This document shows, piece after piece, positions 34,723-44,028 of a stretch of 64,000 bases of DNA. Position 1 is the first letter of the stretch. Every line of letters begins with the position of its first letter. Under the pieces are notes generated by a model that did no database searches, had not been told where the DNA came from, and saw only the letters and a program-made list of their open reading frames with translations. The stretch comes from Nocardioides sp. YR527 (GTDB lineage: Bacteria; Actinomycetota; Actinomycetes; Propionibacteriales; Nocardioidaceae), in the NCBI RefSeq assembly GCF_900101045.1, contig NZ_FNFN01000002.1, positions 434,001 through 498,000 of the forward strand. The letters are read 5' to 3'. A program made the translations under genes and the position numbers.

Positions 34723-36609
34723 CTATCGCTCGTTGGCCATCCGGAGGAAGGCCTCGACGAGCGGGCCCGAGGTGGCGGCGCCGTTCTCGCCCTCGTCGAC
34801 GTAGACGGCCACGGCCAGGTCACCCTGCGCGGCGATCATCCAGGTGTGGGTGAGGCGCTTGCCGTTGCGGTCGAACTCGGCCGTGCCGGTCTTGGCGATC
34901 ACCGGCTTGCCCGGCACGTCGGCCAGGCCGCTGCCGGTGCCGTCGGTGACCACGCCCCGGAAGATCGTACGCAGCTGCTCGGCCTCGTCGGCGGCGAGCG
35001 GCTCGACGCCCGACGGCTTGGCGACCTGGCCCTCGACGAGGGTCGGGACCACGGTGTGACCTGCCTGGATGGAGCCGATGACCGTGGCCATCACGAGCGG
35101 CGAGGCGAGCACCTTGCCCTGGCCGATCAGGTCGGCGGCGTGCTCGGTCTCGCCCGCGGGCTCGGGGATCTGTCCGAAGTAGGAGGTGAAGCCGGCGTCG
35201 CGGTCGATCCCGAAGCCCAGCGAGGCGGCGGCGGAGGCGATCTCCGCGTGACCGACCTCGCCGGCCACGCCGACCATGGCGGTGTTGCAGGACTCGGCGA
35301 CGGCGTGGGCGAGGGTGATCTCGCCGAGGGCCGACTTCGGGTACCACGAGTCGTTCTTGAAGGTCTTGCCGTCGACGGTGGCCTTGGCAGGGCACTTGAC
35401 CTGGCTCTTCGCGTTCAGCCCCTTGCGCAGCAGCGCCAGCGTGGTCGCGGCCTTGAAGGTCGAGCCCGGCGCCGCCTGGCCGTAGGTGGCCAGGTTCATC
35501 TTGTTGTCCTCGCCGTTGGCGGCGACCAGCACGGCACCGTCGCTGGGCCGGATCGCGACCAGGGCACTCTCGGGCTTGATTCGCTTCAGGATCTTCTCGG
35601 CGCTCTTCTGGAGCCGCGCGTCGAGGGTGACGGTCAGCGACTTCCCGTCGACCGGGTCGGTGCTGTGGAGCCTCTTGAGCACCTCACCCTCGTCACCGAG
35701 CACCGCGACCTGCAGCCCGGGCTTCCCCCGCAGCTGTTCGTCATAGCGCGCCTGCAGGCCGGAGAGCCCGGCGAGATCACCTGGAAGGAAGGTGCCAGGC
35801 TTCTTCTTCATCATCTCCGCCGTGACCTCACCGACGATGCCGACGACCGGCGAGGCGAACTCCTTGGTCGGGCCGAGCGGGAGCGTCCGGTTGAGCATCG
35901 CGGCGCCCTTGATCTTGGCGATCTTCGCGGTCTTGGCCTTCGTCATCATCGGCTTGCGGATCGAGAGCGCCTCGACGAACGCCTTGTCGCCGGCAGCCTT
36001 GACGCGCTTGGCGTAGCGCTTCGGGTTGATGCCGACGATCGCGGCTACGTCCCGGGCGGCAGCGGGAGCCGCCACCGGGTCGATCAGGGTCTTGTCGATG
36101 CCGACCGTGACGACCGGCCGGTCCGCGACCAGGGTCTCTCCGGACGTACTCAGGATCTCGCCGCGCTGCTGCTGGACGGTCTCGACATGGAGGCTGCGTC
36201 CTTCGGCGAGCGTCGGGGCGACGACCGTCGGCTCCCAGACGAACTCCCACGTGTCATCGGTCTTACGGAGCTCGACCTCCGACTCGTAGGTCCACCGGCC
36301 GCCCGGCAGTCCCCACGCCCAGGTGAGCGTCGACTTGGCGCTGTCGGTGCCGTGGCCGGAGAAGACCGGCTTGGTCGCGGACACGTCGGGCGCGCCGAGC
36401 TTCCCGAACAGGTTGCCGGTCAGATCGCTGTAGTCGGCGGCGACGGCAGCGGGATCGGTCTTGGCCACGAAGTCGACCTTCGTGAACTTTCCGGTCTCCA
36501 GCGCGGTGGTCAGGGTCGACACGCTCGGAACCGGCTCCTTGTCCCCACCACAGGCGGCAAGCAGCGGTAGGGCAACAGCAAGGGCCGCTATGCCCCGGGA
36601 GACTCGCAT
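34723..36609 (-). CDS. Penicillin-binding lipoprotein (class B-type transpeptidase)
   Basis: A 628-residue protein. It begins with a lipoprotein signal (ALAVALPLLAAC, lipobox cysteine). An NTF2-like MecA_N-type domain follows (about 30-150), then a dimerisation region with VVTVGIDKTLIDP and the transpeptidase domain. The active-site motifs are complete: STFK in APGSTFKAATTLALL, SCN in AESCNTAMVGVAG, and KTGT in IAKTGTAEFD. It crosslinks peptidoglycan on the outer face of the membrane. It resembles the PBP2a/PbpA-like lipoprotein group that has low beta-lactam affinity in some species; resistance here is not shown. Confidence 0.93.
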   Translation of the reverse strand: MRVSRGIAALAVALPLLAACGGDKEPVPSVSTLTTALETGKFTKVDFVAKTDPAAVAADYSDLTGNLFGKLGAPDVSATKPVFSGHGTDSAKSTLTWAWGLPGGRWTYESEVELRKTDDTWEFVWEPTVVAPTLAEGRSLHVETVQQQRGEILSTSGETLVADRPVVTVGIDKTLIDPVAAPAAARDVAAIVGINPKRYAKRVKAAGDKAFVEALSIRKPMMTKAKTAKIAKIKGAAMLNRTLPLGPTKEFASPVVGIVGEVTAEMMKKKPGTFLPGDLAGLSGLQARYDEQLRGKPGLQVAVLGDEGEVLKRLHSTDPVDGKSLTVTLDARLQKSAEKILKRIKPESALVAIRPSDGAVLVAANGEDNKMNLATYGQAAPGSTFKAATTLALLRKGLNAKSQVKCPAKATVDGKTFKNDSWYPKSALGEITLAHAVAESCNTAMVGVAGEVGHAEIASAAASLGFGIDRDAGFTSYFGQIPEPAGETEHAADLIGQGKVLASPLVMATVIGSIQAGHTVVPTLVEGQVAKPSGVEPLAADEAEQLRTIFRGVVTDGTGSGLADVPGKPVIAKTGTAEFDRNGKRLTHTWMIAAQGDLAVAVYVDEGENGAATSGPLVEAFLRMANER

Positions 36610-36665
36610 GGAACGGTTCTATCAGCCTCGCCCCCAAGATTGGGTTACACCTGTCCAACGCGGAG

Positions 36666-36711
36666 GTTGTGAAGCCGAGAGTGACCAGTAGGCCACGCTC
36701 GGCTTCACAAC
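36666..36711. repeat. Family B palindrome copy 2
   Basis: 14-bp arms (36666-36679 with 36698-36711). The arm is GTTGTGAAGCCGAG where copy 1 has T instead of the second C, and the opposite arm carries the matching change, so pairing is preserved. It lies past the end of the lipase gene and upstream of the PBP start. Confidence 0.8.
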
Positions 36712-36719
36712 CCATCCGG

Positions 36720-37742
36720 TCAGTGCGTCGCCAGCCAGGCGTCCAGGTCGACGCCGCGCTGGTCGGCGAGCTTCTCCAGACGCTCACGGGTCGGCGGCTG
36801 GAACACCTTCGGCTCGATGTGGCGGTCGAGGGCGGCGTACTTCCTCTGCTTGGCGGCCTGCGCGGGACCGGTCGCCTCGGCCGCGGTGACCACGGCCGGG
36901 GTCGCGGTGACCGCGGCACCGGTGAGCGGCGAGCTCACCAGAGGGGTGTAGCCGTCACGATGGCCGGCGGTGTTGGCGTGGTAGGACTCCGCGATCGGGT
37001 TGGAGAGCCCGTTGACCCACTCGGGGTTGTCACAGACCGCGTGTCCGGTGAACCGGCTGATCGGGTTGACGTAGCTGAAGCCGGCGGCGCTCGCCCGGGA
37101 GGCCGTGGTGTTGTTGAGGAGCACCGCGGTGTCGTTGAGGAGCGCCTCGTCCTGCGGGCTGAACCAGGTGAGGGCGTTGCAGTCCTCGCCCATGAACAGC
37201 TTCGGATATCCCACGACCACCACCTTCGCGCTGGGAGCGGCCGACCGGATCCTCGAGTAGAGCGTCCCGAGACTGGCCGGGAGGGTGTTGCGGATGTAGT
37301 TCTGCGCACCCGCGACCGCTCCCGCGCAGTCGCTCGCCCAGGCGGGGAGAGCGCACTCGGTGATCACGTCGACGAAGCCGGCGTCGTTGCCACCGACCGA
37401 GATGGTCACGTAGCGGGTCGAGGTCGACAGCGCGCTGAGCTGGCTGTTGGTGACGTCGGCGACGACCGCACCCGAGCAGGCACGGAAGTTGAGGCTGTAG
37501 CTCTTCGCCGCGGCGACCAGGCTCGGGTACGCCAGGGTCGAGCGCATGCAGTTGCTGCCGTCGTTGATGTAGGTGCGGGTGCCGACTCCTGAGGAGTAGG
37601 AGTCGCCGAGCGCGACGTAAGGCTCCCCGGCCGCGGCGGCCGGGGAGCCTGGGGCGGCGGCGAGGCCGGCGCCGAGAAGGGCGATGGATGTGAGGGAGAC
37701 CGCGAGGCGGACTTTGGACAGGCGGAAGATCGAACCGTTCAT
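36720..37742 (-). CDS. Secreted SGNH/GDSL lipase-esterase
   Basis: A 340-residue secreted enzyme. The signal peptide (VSLTSIALLGAGLAAAPGSP to AAAA) precedes the block I serine in YVALGDSYSSGVGTRTY. The block II glycine is in SGAVVADV, block III is SVGGNDAGF, and the catalytic histidine is in SYHANTAGHRDGYTP with the preceding aspartate/serine pattern. This matches actinomycete SGNH lipases such as the Streptomyces GDSL lipases. About 80 further residues after the fold (PATRTRERLEKLADQRG-like) have no recognised domain. It hydrolyses esters outside the cell; substrate is unknown. Confidence 0.9.
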   Translation of the reverse strand: MNGSIFRLSKVRLAVSLTSIALLGAGLAAAPGSPAAAAGEPYVALGDSYSSGVGTRTYINDGSNCMRSTLAYPSLVAAAKSYSLNFRACSGAVVADVTNSQLSALSTSTRYVTISVGGNDAGFVDVITECALPAWASDCAGAVAGAQNYIRNTLPASLGTLYSRIRSAAPSAKVVVVGYPKLFMGEDCNALTWFSPQDEALLNDTAVLLNNTTASRASAAGFSYVNPISRFTGHAVCDNPEWVNGLSNPIAESYHANTAGHRDGYTPLVSSPLTGAAVTATPAVVTAAEATGPAQAAKQRKYAALDRHIEPKVFQPPTRERLEKLADQRGVDLDAWLATH

Positions 37743-37867
37743 GGCAACTCCCGAAAGCCGGGGACCGCTGGGGGCGGCCCTTCCCTTCGGTTGTACGCGC
37801 CCTTACGTCTCCCCGCAGGAAATTTGTTTCATGTCCAAGTAACTGTCCGGAACCCGCTTACCCGGAT

Positions 37868-39961
37868 TCACCCGACGTTCTGCAGCCTCGGCAGGAGCCG
37901 GTCGAGCCACCGCGGCAGCCACCAGGCGCCGGGGCCGAGCAGACGCATCACCGCGGGCACGACGAGGCACCGCACCACGACCGCGTCGAGCAGCACCGCC
38001 ACCGCCATCACGAAGCCCATCTCCTGCAGCATCCGGTCAGGGCTGAACCAGAAGGCACCGAAGACCACGACCATGATGGCGGCGGCGGCCGTGATGACGC
38101 CGCCGGTGTGCGCCAGCCCCTCCCGGACCGCCTCCTGGGCATCGCCGCTGCGCAGCCACTCCTCGCGCATCCGCGAGATCAGGAAGACCTCGTAGTCCAT
38201 CGAGAGCCCGAAGACGATCGCGAAGGTCATCACCGGCAGGAACGCCTCGATCGGACCGGGCTCGACCCCGAGCAGCCCCTCCTGGAAGACGTACGTCATC
38301 GCGCCCATCGAGGCGCCGATCGAGAGGAGGTTGAGGATCGCCGCCTTGACCGCCACCGCGACGGAGCGGAAGACGCACATCAGCAGCAACGAGGAGAGCC
38401 CGACGACGAGCCCGATGAAGAGCGGCAGCTTCTTCGCGACCGCGTCGGAGTAGTCGATCAGCGCCGCGGTCGATCCGCCGACGAGGACGTCGTCGCCGAG
38501 ATCCTCGCGGAGATCCTTGACCAGCTCGGTGGTCTCGGCATCCTGCGGGCCGGTCTCCGGGAAGGCGACGGAGGTGAACACCGCTCCGTCGGGCGACGGT
38601 TGCGGCGGCGTCACGGCGGCCACGCCGGCGTACCCCTGGACCTCCTCGTACGCCGCCACCGCTTCCTCCTGGGAGCCCTCGGTCATGACGATGAGCGGAC
38701 CGTTGGCACCGGGGCCGAACTTCTCGCTGACCAGGTCGTACGCCTTCCGGGTGGTCGAGGAGGGGTCATCGTTGCCGGCGTCGGCGAAGCCGAGCTGGAG
38801 CCCGAGGACGGGGGTGGCCAGCGCACCGAGCGCGACCAGGGAGACGACCAGCGCGGCCCACGGGTGCCGCTGGACACCGGAGGCCCAGGCGCGCCAGCGC
38901 TGGCCGGGCTCGCGGCGGGAGCGGGCGGCGTGCTTGCGTACCGACTTCTCCAGACGCTTGCCGAACAGCGTCAGCAGCGACGGCAGCAGCGTGACCGCGG
39001 CGATCATGGTCATCAGGACCGTGAGCGCGACCCCGAGCACGACCCCCTGGATCGAGGTCAGCTGCAGCACGTAGAGGCCGCAGAGGGCGAGGATCACGCT
39101 CACGCCGGCGAAGAGGACCGAGCGGCCGGCGGTGTCGATCGCGGTCGCCGTGGCGTCCTCGCGGGTGGCGCCGCCGAGGAGCTCGCTGCGGTAGCGCGAG
39201 AAGACCAGCAGGGCGTAGTCGATACCCACGCCCAGCCCGACGATCATCAGCATCGGCGCGGTGTAGTCCGGGATCGTGGTCAGGTGCGAGAGCAACGTGA
39301 CCACGCCGAAGGTCGTGCCGACCGCGAAGATCGCGGTGATCAGCGGCAGGCTCGCCGCCAGGAACGAGCCGAACATGAACAGCATGATCACCAGCGCGGC
39401 GAGCATGCCCATCCCCTCGGAGCTGCCGCCCTCGCCCTCGTTCACCTCACGCATCGAGTCGCCGGCCATCTCGACCTGGAGGTCGTTGGTCGAGGTCTCG
39501 TCGGCCAGCTCGAGGAAGGGCTCGTAGGCGCTCACCGGGAGCTCTCCGGCCTCGGCATCCATCACCACGGTGACCAGCGCGGTCGTACCGTCCTCGCTCA
39601 CCGACCCGCGCTGGGGATCCGCCGCCTCGACGGTCTCGACATGAGGGACCTCGGCGAGATCCGCGAGCAGCTGGCCCACGGCCTGCTGGTCGGTGTTCCA
39701 GCCCCGCTCGTCGTGGATGACCGCGCGCACCTCGTCGCCGCGCGATCCACCGTGCTTCGCCTGCAGGTCGGCCATCTCCTGCGACTGGGTGCCCGGGATG
39801 TCGAAGGAGTTGCGGTAGTCGTCGCCGATGCTCTGCGCCGCCGCCGTCACACCCACCAGGACGACCACCCACAGCAGCAGTGCGGTCCAGTGATGGCGTT
39901 GAGAGAAGGACGCCAGCCGCCGCAGCGGACTGGGTCTGGTGGTCGTCTGGATGGTCATCAT
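37868..39961 (-). CDS. MMPL-family (RND superfamily) transporter
   Basis: A 697-residue protein with the two-fold repeated MMPL layout: one helix, a large extracellular loop (residues 35-180), five or six helices (for example IVGLGVGIDYALLVFSRYRSELL, with the conserved GxxxDY pattern), a second helix-loop and again helices (VFGLSMDYEVFLISRMREEW). A second start codon follows the first. MMPL proteins export lipids or hydrophobic compounds using the proton gradient. The gene is divergent from a PadR regulator and 84 bases away, so it is likely to be PadR controlled. Substrate is unknown. Confidence 0.92.
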   Translation of the reverse strand: MMTIQTTTRPSPLRRLASFSQRHHWTALLLWVVVLVGVTAAAQSIGDDYRNSFDIPGTQSQEMADLQAKHGGSRGDEVRAVIHDERGWNTDQQAVGQLLADLAEVPHVETVEAADPQRGSVSEDGTTALVTVVMDAEAGELPVSAYEPFLELADETSTNDLQVEMAGDSMREVNEGEGGSSEGMGMLAALVIMLFMFGSFLAASLPLITAIFAVGTTFGVVTLLSHLTTIPDYTAPMLMIVGLGVGIDYALLVFSRYRSELLGGATREDATATAIDTAGRSVLFAGVSVILALCGLYVLQLTSIQGVVLGVALTVLMTMIAAVTLLPSLLTLFGKRLEKSVRKHAARSRREPGQRWRAWASGVQRHPWAALVVSLVALGALATPVLGLQLGFADAGNDDPSSTTRKAYDLVSEKFGPGANGPLIVMTEGSQEEAVAAYEEVQGYAGVAAVTPPQPSPDGAVFTSVAFPETGPQDAETTELVKDLREDLGDDVLVGGSTAALIDYSDAVAKKLPLFIGLVVGLSSLLLMCVFRSVAVAVKAAILNLLSIGASMGAMTYVFQEGLLGVEPGPIEAFLPVMTFAIVFGLSMDYEVFLISRMREEWLRSGDAQEAVREGLAHTGGVITAAAAIMVVVFGAFWFSPDRMLQEMGFVMAVAVLLDAVVVRCLVVPAVMRLLGPGAWWLPRWLDRLLPRLQNVG

Positions 39962-40045
39962 GTCTCCTGTCGTACGTCGCCTGGCTATAGGTAGTCTGGC
40001 GACATGTATGAAGACAATGTACGACCTTCTGTGTAGGCTGTCTAC
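39962..40045. promoter_or_regulatory. Divergent MMPL / PadR promoter with candidate PadR sites
   Basis: Short dyads are TGTAG-N5-CTACA directly before the padR start (40032-40046 region) and GACATGTATGAAGACAATGTAC (split here by a non-palindromic core) around 40001-40022. They are AT-richer than surroundings and fit PadR-type ATGT/ACAT sites. Confidence 0.45.
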
Positions 40046-40366
40046 ATGAAAGCCGACGCCCTACGTGGCCACCTCGACTCGCTGATCCTGGCCGTCGTCG
40101 AGAAGCAGCCCCTCCACGGCTACGCGATCATCGAGGCCCTGAGCGCCCGCAGCGGTGGCGAGCTCGACCTCCCCACCGGCACCATCTACCCCGCGCTGCG
40201 TCGCCTCGAGAAGGCGGGCTACCTCGACAGCTCCTGGTCCGAGGTCGGCGGCCGCAAGCGCCGCACCTACGAGCTCTCGAGCGCCGGCCGCAAGGCCCTC
40301 GCCTCCCACCGCCAGGAGTGGCGCACCTTCGCCAAGGTCGTCTCGGGCGTACTCGGCGAAGCCTGA
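40046..40366 (+). CDS. PadR-family transcriptional regulator
   Basis: A 106-residue winged-helix repressor: LRGHLDSLILAVVEKQPLHG, YAIIEALSARSGGELDLPTG, TIYPALRRLEKAGYLDSSWS and RKRRTYELSSAGRKAL give the complete PadR pattern. It lies between a divergent MMPL transporter and a HAAS-type membrane protein downstream on the same strand, the usual composition of PadR-HAAS cassettes that sense envelope or drug stress. Autoregulation through the adjacent dyads is likely but unproven. Confidence 0.95.
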   Translation: MKADALRGHLDSLILAVVEKQPLHGYAIIEALSARSGGELDLPTGTIYPALRRLEKAGYLDSSWSEVGGRKRRTYELSSAGRKALASHRQEWRTFAKVVSGVLGEA

Positions 40367-40402
40367 TCCCCGCCGAGCCCTACCGAGGCGTCACCCCGAT
40401 CG

Positions 40403-40434
40403 GCCGAGTCGGCACTTACGTCGACCGAGTCGGC
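40403..40434. repeat. Pair of CCGAGTCGGCAYTTA direct repeats
   Basis: Two near-identical copies of CCGAGTCGGCAYTTA lie about 22 bases apart in the gap between padR and the HAAS gene. A related element, CGAGTCGGCGCGTTA, forms part of the long palindrome at 52900-52957. Confidence 0.55.
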
Positions 40435-40501
40435 ATTTATGGCGAGTCATTCAGGGAGTTCCCTGATGTGGCCGACACCGTCGAGCGCAGAAGATGAGCC
40501 T

Positions 40502-41140
40502 ATGAGCGCCGTCGACGTCTACCTTGCGGACCTGCGCGCCGCGATCCCCGGCCCGAGCTGGACCCGGCGCGACCTGCTGCGCGAGGCCGGCGGCCATCTC
40601 GAGGACGCGACCGACGCCTACACCGCGGCGGGCTACACGACGACCGAGGCCGAGGCGCTCGCCCTGCGCGACTTCGGCTCCGTCGACGACATCGCGCCCG
40701 GCTTCCGGGACACCGTCGCGGTCGGCGCGGCCCGACGTACGGCGCTCCTGCTCGTCCTCGTCATGATCCCCCAGGCCGTCCTCTGGGACGGCGGGATCGA
40801 CCTCGGCGCGAGCGCCCATTCGGCCGCCCCGGACAGCGGCCTCTTCCACGTCCTCGACCTCGTCATCGGGTACGTCGGCACAGCAGGCGCCCTCGGCGCC
40901 GTCATCGCCCTGGCGGTGACCGCGATCGGTCAGCGTTGGCTCCGGATCGGGCGCCGTACGGCCCGACTGACCGCCGCCTGGTCCCTGGCCACGGCCGTGA
41001 TCGTGCCGATCATCGGCTTCACCATGCTGGCCCTGACCGGCGGCCTCACCGTGTTCCTGGCGCTCAGCGCGCTCGCCTTCATGGCCGCGCCGTTCGCCCT
41101 GGTCGCCCTCTCCGCCCAGCGCACCCTCGCCGCCTGCTGA
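40502..41140 (+). CDS. HAAS / permease-prefix domain membrane protein
   Basis: About 212 residues from ATG 40502. Residues 1-75 (VDVYLADLRAAIPGPSWTRR, LREAGGHLEDATDAYTAAGY, EAEALALRDFGSVDDIAPGF) match the small HAAS-type or permease-prefix domain that pairs with PadR regulators. Four to five transmembrane helices follow (about 83-100, 120-145, 163-185 and 190-210). It lies 135 bases downstream of padR on the same strand, with two CCGAGTCGGCAYTTA direct repeats in the gap. Probable partner of the PadR circuit; activity unknown. Confidence 0.8.
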   Translation: MSAVDVYLADLRAAIPGPSWTRRDLLREAGGHLEDATDAYTAAGYTTTEAEALALRDFGSVDDIAPGFRDTVAVGAARRTALLLVLVMIPQAVLWDGGIDLGASAHSAAPDSGLFHVLDLVIGYVGTAGALGAVIALAVTAIGQRWLRIGRRTARLTAAWSLATAVIVPIIGFTMLALTGGLTVFLALSALAFMAAPFALVALSAQRTLAAC

Positions 41141-41144
41141 ACTG

Positions 41145-41265
41145 CGCTGGTCGAGCCGCCGGAGCCGCTAGGCGAAGGCGTGTCGAGACCAACACAGCCA
41201 CTGTCGCGTCGAGGGGCACTGTGTTGGTCTCGACACGCTCGCTGGCGCTCGCGGCTCGACCAGCG
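41145..41265. repeat. Long intergenic inverted repeat, family A copy 2
   Basis: Outer 15-bp arms (41145-41159 with 41251-41265) and inner 20-bp arms (41178-41197 with 41219-41238). It has the same order of elements as 9721-9850 and again lies between convergent genes. Confidence 0.8.
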
Positions 41266-41273
41266 GGGGTTGG

Positions 41274-43133
41274 TCAGTCGAACTTGCGCTTCTGCCGCGG
41301 CTTGCGGGGGCGGTCGCCGAAGTCGGAGCTGCCCTGACGGCCACCCTTGTCGAAACGGCCGCCCGAGCGACGCACGGGGCCGCCGCCGGAGTCCTCGGAG
41401 AGCTCGATGAGCTTGCCGGAGATGCGGGTCGACTCGAGCGCCTTCCAGGTCTCGGGAGCCAGGTCCGCGGGGAGCTCGACGAGCGAGAAGTCGTTGCGGA
41501 TGGAGATGTTGCCGAAGTCGGCGCGACGCAGGCCGCCCTCGTTGGCGATGGCACCGACGATCTGGCGCGGCTCGACGCGGTGACGCTTGCCGACCTGGAT
41601 CTTGTAGGTGGCCAGCGGCTGCCCGGAGTGACGCGAGGTGCTCGTCTCGCGGCGAGGGCCGCGGTCGCTGCCGCGGTCGTCGCGGTCGCGACGCCCGCGC
41701 CGGTCCTCGTAGGCGGGCTTCTCGGGCTCGGGCTCGAGGAGCAGCGGCTCCTCGCCGTGGAGCACCGCGGCCAGGGCGGCGGCGACGTCGACCTCGGGGA
41801 TGTCGTGCTCCTCGACGTAGTGACGCACCACGTCGCGGAAGAACTCGATCTTCTCGCCCTCCTGGAGCGCGGCGGTGATGCCGTCGTCGAAGCGGGAGAG
41901 GCGGGTCGCGTTGACCTCGTCGACCGAGGGCAGCTGCATCTGGGTCGGCGATGCCTTGGTGTGCTTCTCGATCGCGCGCAGCAGCCACCGCTCACGCGGG
42001 GTGACGAACGAGATCGCGTCGCCGGTGCGACCGGCGCGGCCGGTGCGGCCGATGCGGTGGACGTACGCCTCGACATCGGTCGGCAGGTCGTAGTTGACCA
42101 CGTGCGAGATCCGCTCGACGTCGAGACCACGAGCCGCGACGTCGGTCGCGACCAGGATGTCCAGCGAGCCGTCCTTGAGCTGGTTGACGGTCTTCTCGCG
42201 CTGGGCCTGGGCGATGTCGCCGTTGATCGCGGTCGCGGCGAAGCCACGCGCGCGCAGCTTCTCGGCCAGCGACTCGGTCTCGGACTTGGTGCGCGTGAAG
42301 ACGATCATGCCCTCGAAGTTCTCGACCTCGAGGATGCGGGTGAGCGCGTCGACCTTCTGGGGGTAGGACACCATCAGGTAGCGCTGGGTGATGTTGGCGG
42401 CGGTCTGGGTCTTCGCCTTGACCGAGATCTCCTTCGCATCGCGAAGGTACTTCTTCGACAGCCGGCGGATCTGCGCGGGCATCGTCGCCGAGAAGAGCGC
42501 GACCTGCTTGTCCTCGGGGGTGTCGGCGAGGATCGTCTCGACGTCCTCCGCGAAGCCCATGTTGAGCATCTCGTCGGCCTCGTCGAGCACCAGGAAGCGC
42601 AGCTGGGAGAGGTCGAGCGTGCCCTTCTCCAGGTGGTCCATGATCCGGCCGGGAGTGCCGACGACGACGTGGACGCCGCGACGCAGCGCGGTCAGCTGCG
42701 GGCCGTAGCCCTGCCCGCCGTAGACCGGCAGGATACGTACGCCGTCGAGGTTGGACGCGTAGCGCTCGAACGCCTCGCACACCTGCAGGGCCAGCTCGCG
42801 AGTCGGCGCGAGCACCAGCGCCTGCGGCGCGTTCTGGTAGACGTCGAGGTTCGAGAGCACCGGCAGCGCGAACGCGGCGGTCTTACCGGTGCCGGTCTGC
42901 GCGAGGCCGACGACGTCACGGCCCTCGAGCAGCGAGGGGATCGTCGCTGCCTGGATCGCGCTCGGCGTCTCGTAGCCGAGCGCCTTCACGGCCTCGAGGA
43001 CGCCTGCGGAGAGACCGAGCGAGTCGAACGTCGGGCCCTGCTCAGCCTCCACGTCGGACCCACCGCTGGGCGCGCTCGGCTCTTCGGGCGCGGGAGTGGT
43101 GGATACGGGAGAATCAGCGTCGGTGCTCACCAT
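41274..43133 (-). CDS. deaD: DEAD-box RNA helicase (DeaD/CsdA type)
   Basis: A 619-residue helicase. The Q motif begins at GPTFDSLGLSAGVLEAV; motif I is AQTGTGKT, II is VLDEADEML, III is LFSATMP and VI is HRIGRTGRAG. After the helicase core a DbpA-type RNA-binding domain is visible (THQIQVGKRHRVEPRQIVGA-like, with NEGGLRRADFGNISI), and the protein ends in an arginine/glycine-rich basic tail (RSGGRFDKGGRQGSSD). It unwinds structured RNA during ribosome assembly, mRNA decay or cold adaptation. Length and motif set match the actinobacterial DeaD group. Confidence 0.94.
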   Translation of the reverse strand: MVSTDADSPVSTTPAPEEPSAPSGGSDVEAEQGPTFDSLGLSAGVLEAVKALGYETPSAIQAATIPSLLEGRDVVGLAQTGTGKTAAFALPVLSNLDVYQNAPQALVLAPTRELALQVCEAFERYASNLDGVRILPVYGGQGYGPQLTALRRGVHVVVGTPGRIMDHLEKGTLDLSQLRFLVLDEADEMLNMGFAEDVETILADTPEDKQVALFSATMPAQIRRLSKKYLRDAKEISVKAKTQTAANITQRYLMVSYPQKVDALTRILEVENFEGMIVFTRTKSETESLAEKLRARGFAATAINGDIAQAQREKTVNQLKDGSLDILVATDVAARGLDVERISHVVNYDLPTDVEAYVHRIGRTGRAGRTGDAISFVTPRERWLLRAIEKHTKASPTQMQLPSVDEVNATRLSRFDDGITAALQEGEKIEFFRDVVRHYVEEHDIPEVDVAAALAAVLHGEEPLLLEPEPEKPAYEDRRGRRDRDDRGSDRGPRRETSTSRHSGQPLATYKIQVGKRHRVEPRQIVGAIANEGGLRRADFGNISIRNDFSLVELPADLAPETWKALESTRISGKLIELSEDSGGGPVRRSGGRFDKGGRQGSSDFGDRPRKPRQKRKFD

Positions 43134-43192
43134 CCAACGGTAGGCCCTTATAGCACGATCTCAGCATTCCTCGGCGCGGTGGCCCCCGTCAC

Positions 43193-44005
43193 TCAGGAGA
43201 CGATGACCTCGTCGCCGACCGCGATCTCGCCGGGATGCGCGACGGCGAGATGCACCGCCGCCCAGACCTTGCCATCCCAGCGGCGATGCCGGGCGAGAGC
43301 CCGGAGCGGGTCCTTGCCCGACTCCAGCGTGTCGGCGTCGATGGTCGTCATCACGCACCGGTCGATCGGCGCGGCGACCCGGAACCGGGCGCCACCGATC
43401 GCGACCTCGCTCCAGCCGTCCTCGGCGAACGCCTCCGGGGACCCCTCGATCAGCAGGTTGGCACGGAAGCGCTGGGCAGGGACCTCACCCTCGGCCCAGG
43501 CGTCGATCTGGTCGACCGAGGCGTCGGTGATCATCGACACCGGCGAGGAGTCGTGAAAAGCGGCGAACTCGCCGGGCCGGTACTTGTCCGGGTTCATCGG
43601 CCGCTTCGTCGGGTCGGCACACCACATCAGCCTCAGGTCGTCGCGGCCGAGCGCCTTCCTCAGCCACGCGTCGGCAGGCTCCCCGACGGCCTGTGCCGTG
43701 AGCGGCTTCGCGAAGAGACGTACGCCGACGGCCGGCGTCCCCCGCGGGGGCACCGCCACCTCCAGCGGGTCCATCTCGGGACCGTTCAGGAGCAGGTCCA
43801 CCCCGGCCGGCCCACCGGTCGACGGCGTGTCCGCCACGATCGTGAACAGCTCCCGCAGCTCTCGAGCCGTCACCAGCTTCCCGCTGCCGTCGACGACCAT
43901 CCACTCGCGGTCCCCCACGATCCCGGCCCTACCGACGTACGCCTCCTCGACCGGCCGGATCGCCGTCGACTTCACCGGATGGATGTTGATCCCTGCCAGG
44001 CGCAT
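43193..44005 (-). CDS. MOSC-domain sulfurase-like protein
   Basis: About 270 residues from MRLAGINIHPVKSTAIRPVE (start 44005; 44014 is possible). The N-terminal MOSC beta-barrel segment (GIVGDREWMVVDGSGKLVTAR) and the C-terminal MOSC domain with the conserved cysteine in VAAPIDRCVMTTIDADTLE are present. This is the family of mARC and YcbX proteins, which bind molybdenum cofactor and reduce N-hydroxylated compounds; no ferredoxin domain is attached here. It lies between the helicase gene and glmS without an obvious functional tie. Confidence 0.9.
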   Translation of the reverse strand: MRLAGINIHPVKSTAIRPVEEAYVGRAGIVGDREWMVVDGSGKLVTARELRELFTIVADTPSTGGPAGVDLLLNGPEMDPLEVAVPPRGTPAVGVRLFAKPLTAQAVGEPADAWLRKALGRDDLRLMWCADPTKRPMNPDKYRPGEFAAFHDSSPVSMITDASVDQIDAWAEGEVPAQRFRANLLIEGSPEAFAEDGWSEVAIGGARFRVAAPIDRCVMTTIDADTLESGKDPLRALARHRRWDGKVWAAVHLAVAHPGEIAVGDEVIVS

Positions 44006-44028
44006 GGGGCCCATTGAAGCGGAAACCG

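Noticed and set aside
34678..36570. Plus-strand frame opposite the PBP gene
   Set aside because: It begins inside the terminator hairpin and is antisense to a complete PBP.
34723..36609. Beta-lactamase
   Set aside because: The STFK, SCN and KTGT motifs with the NTF2-like domain indicate a transpeptidase lipoprotein.
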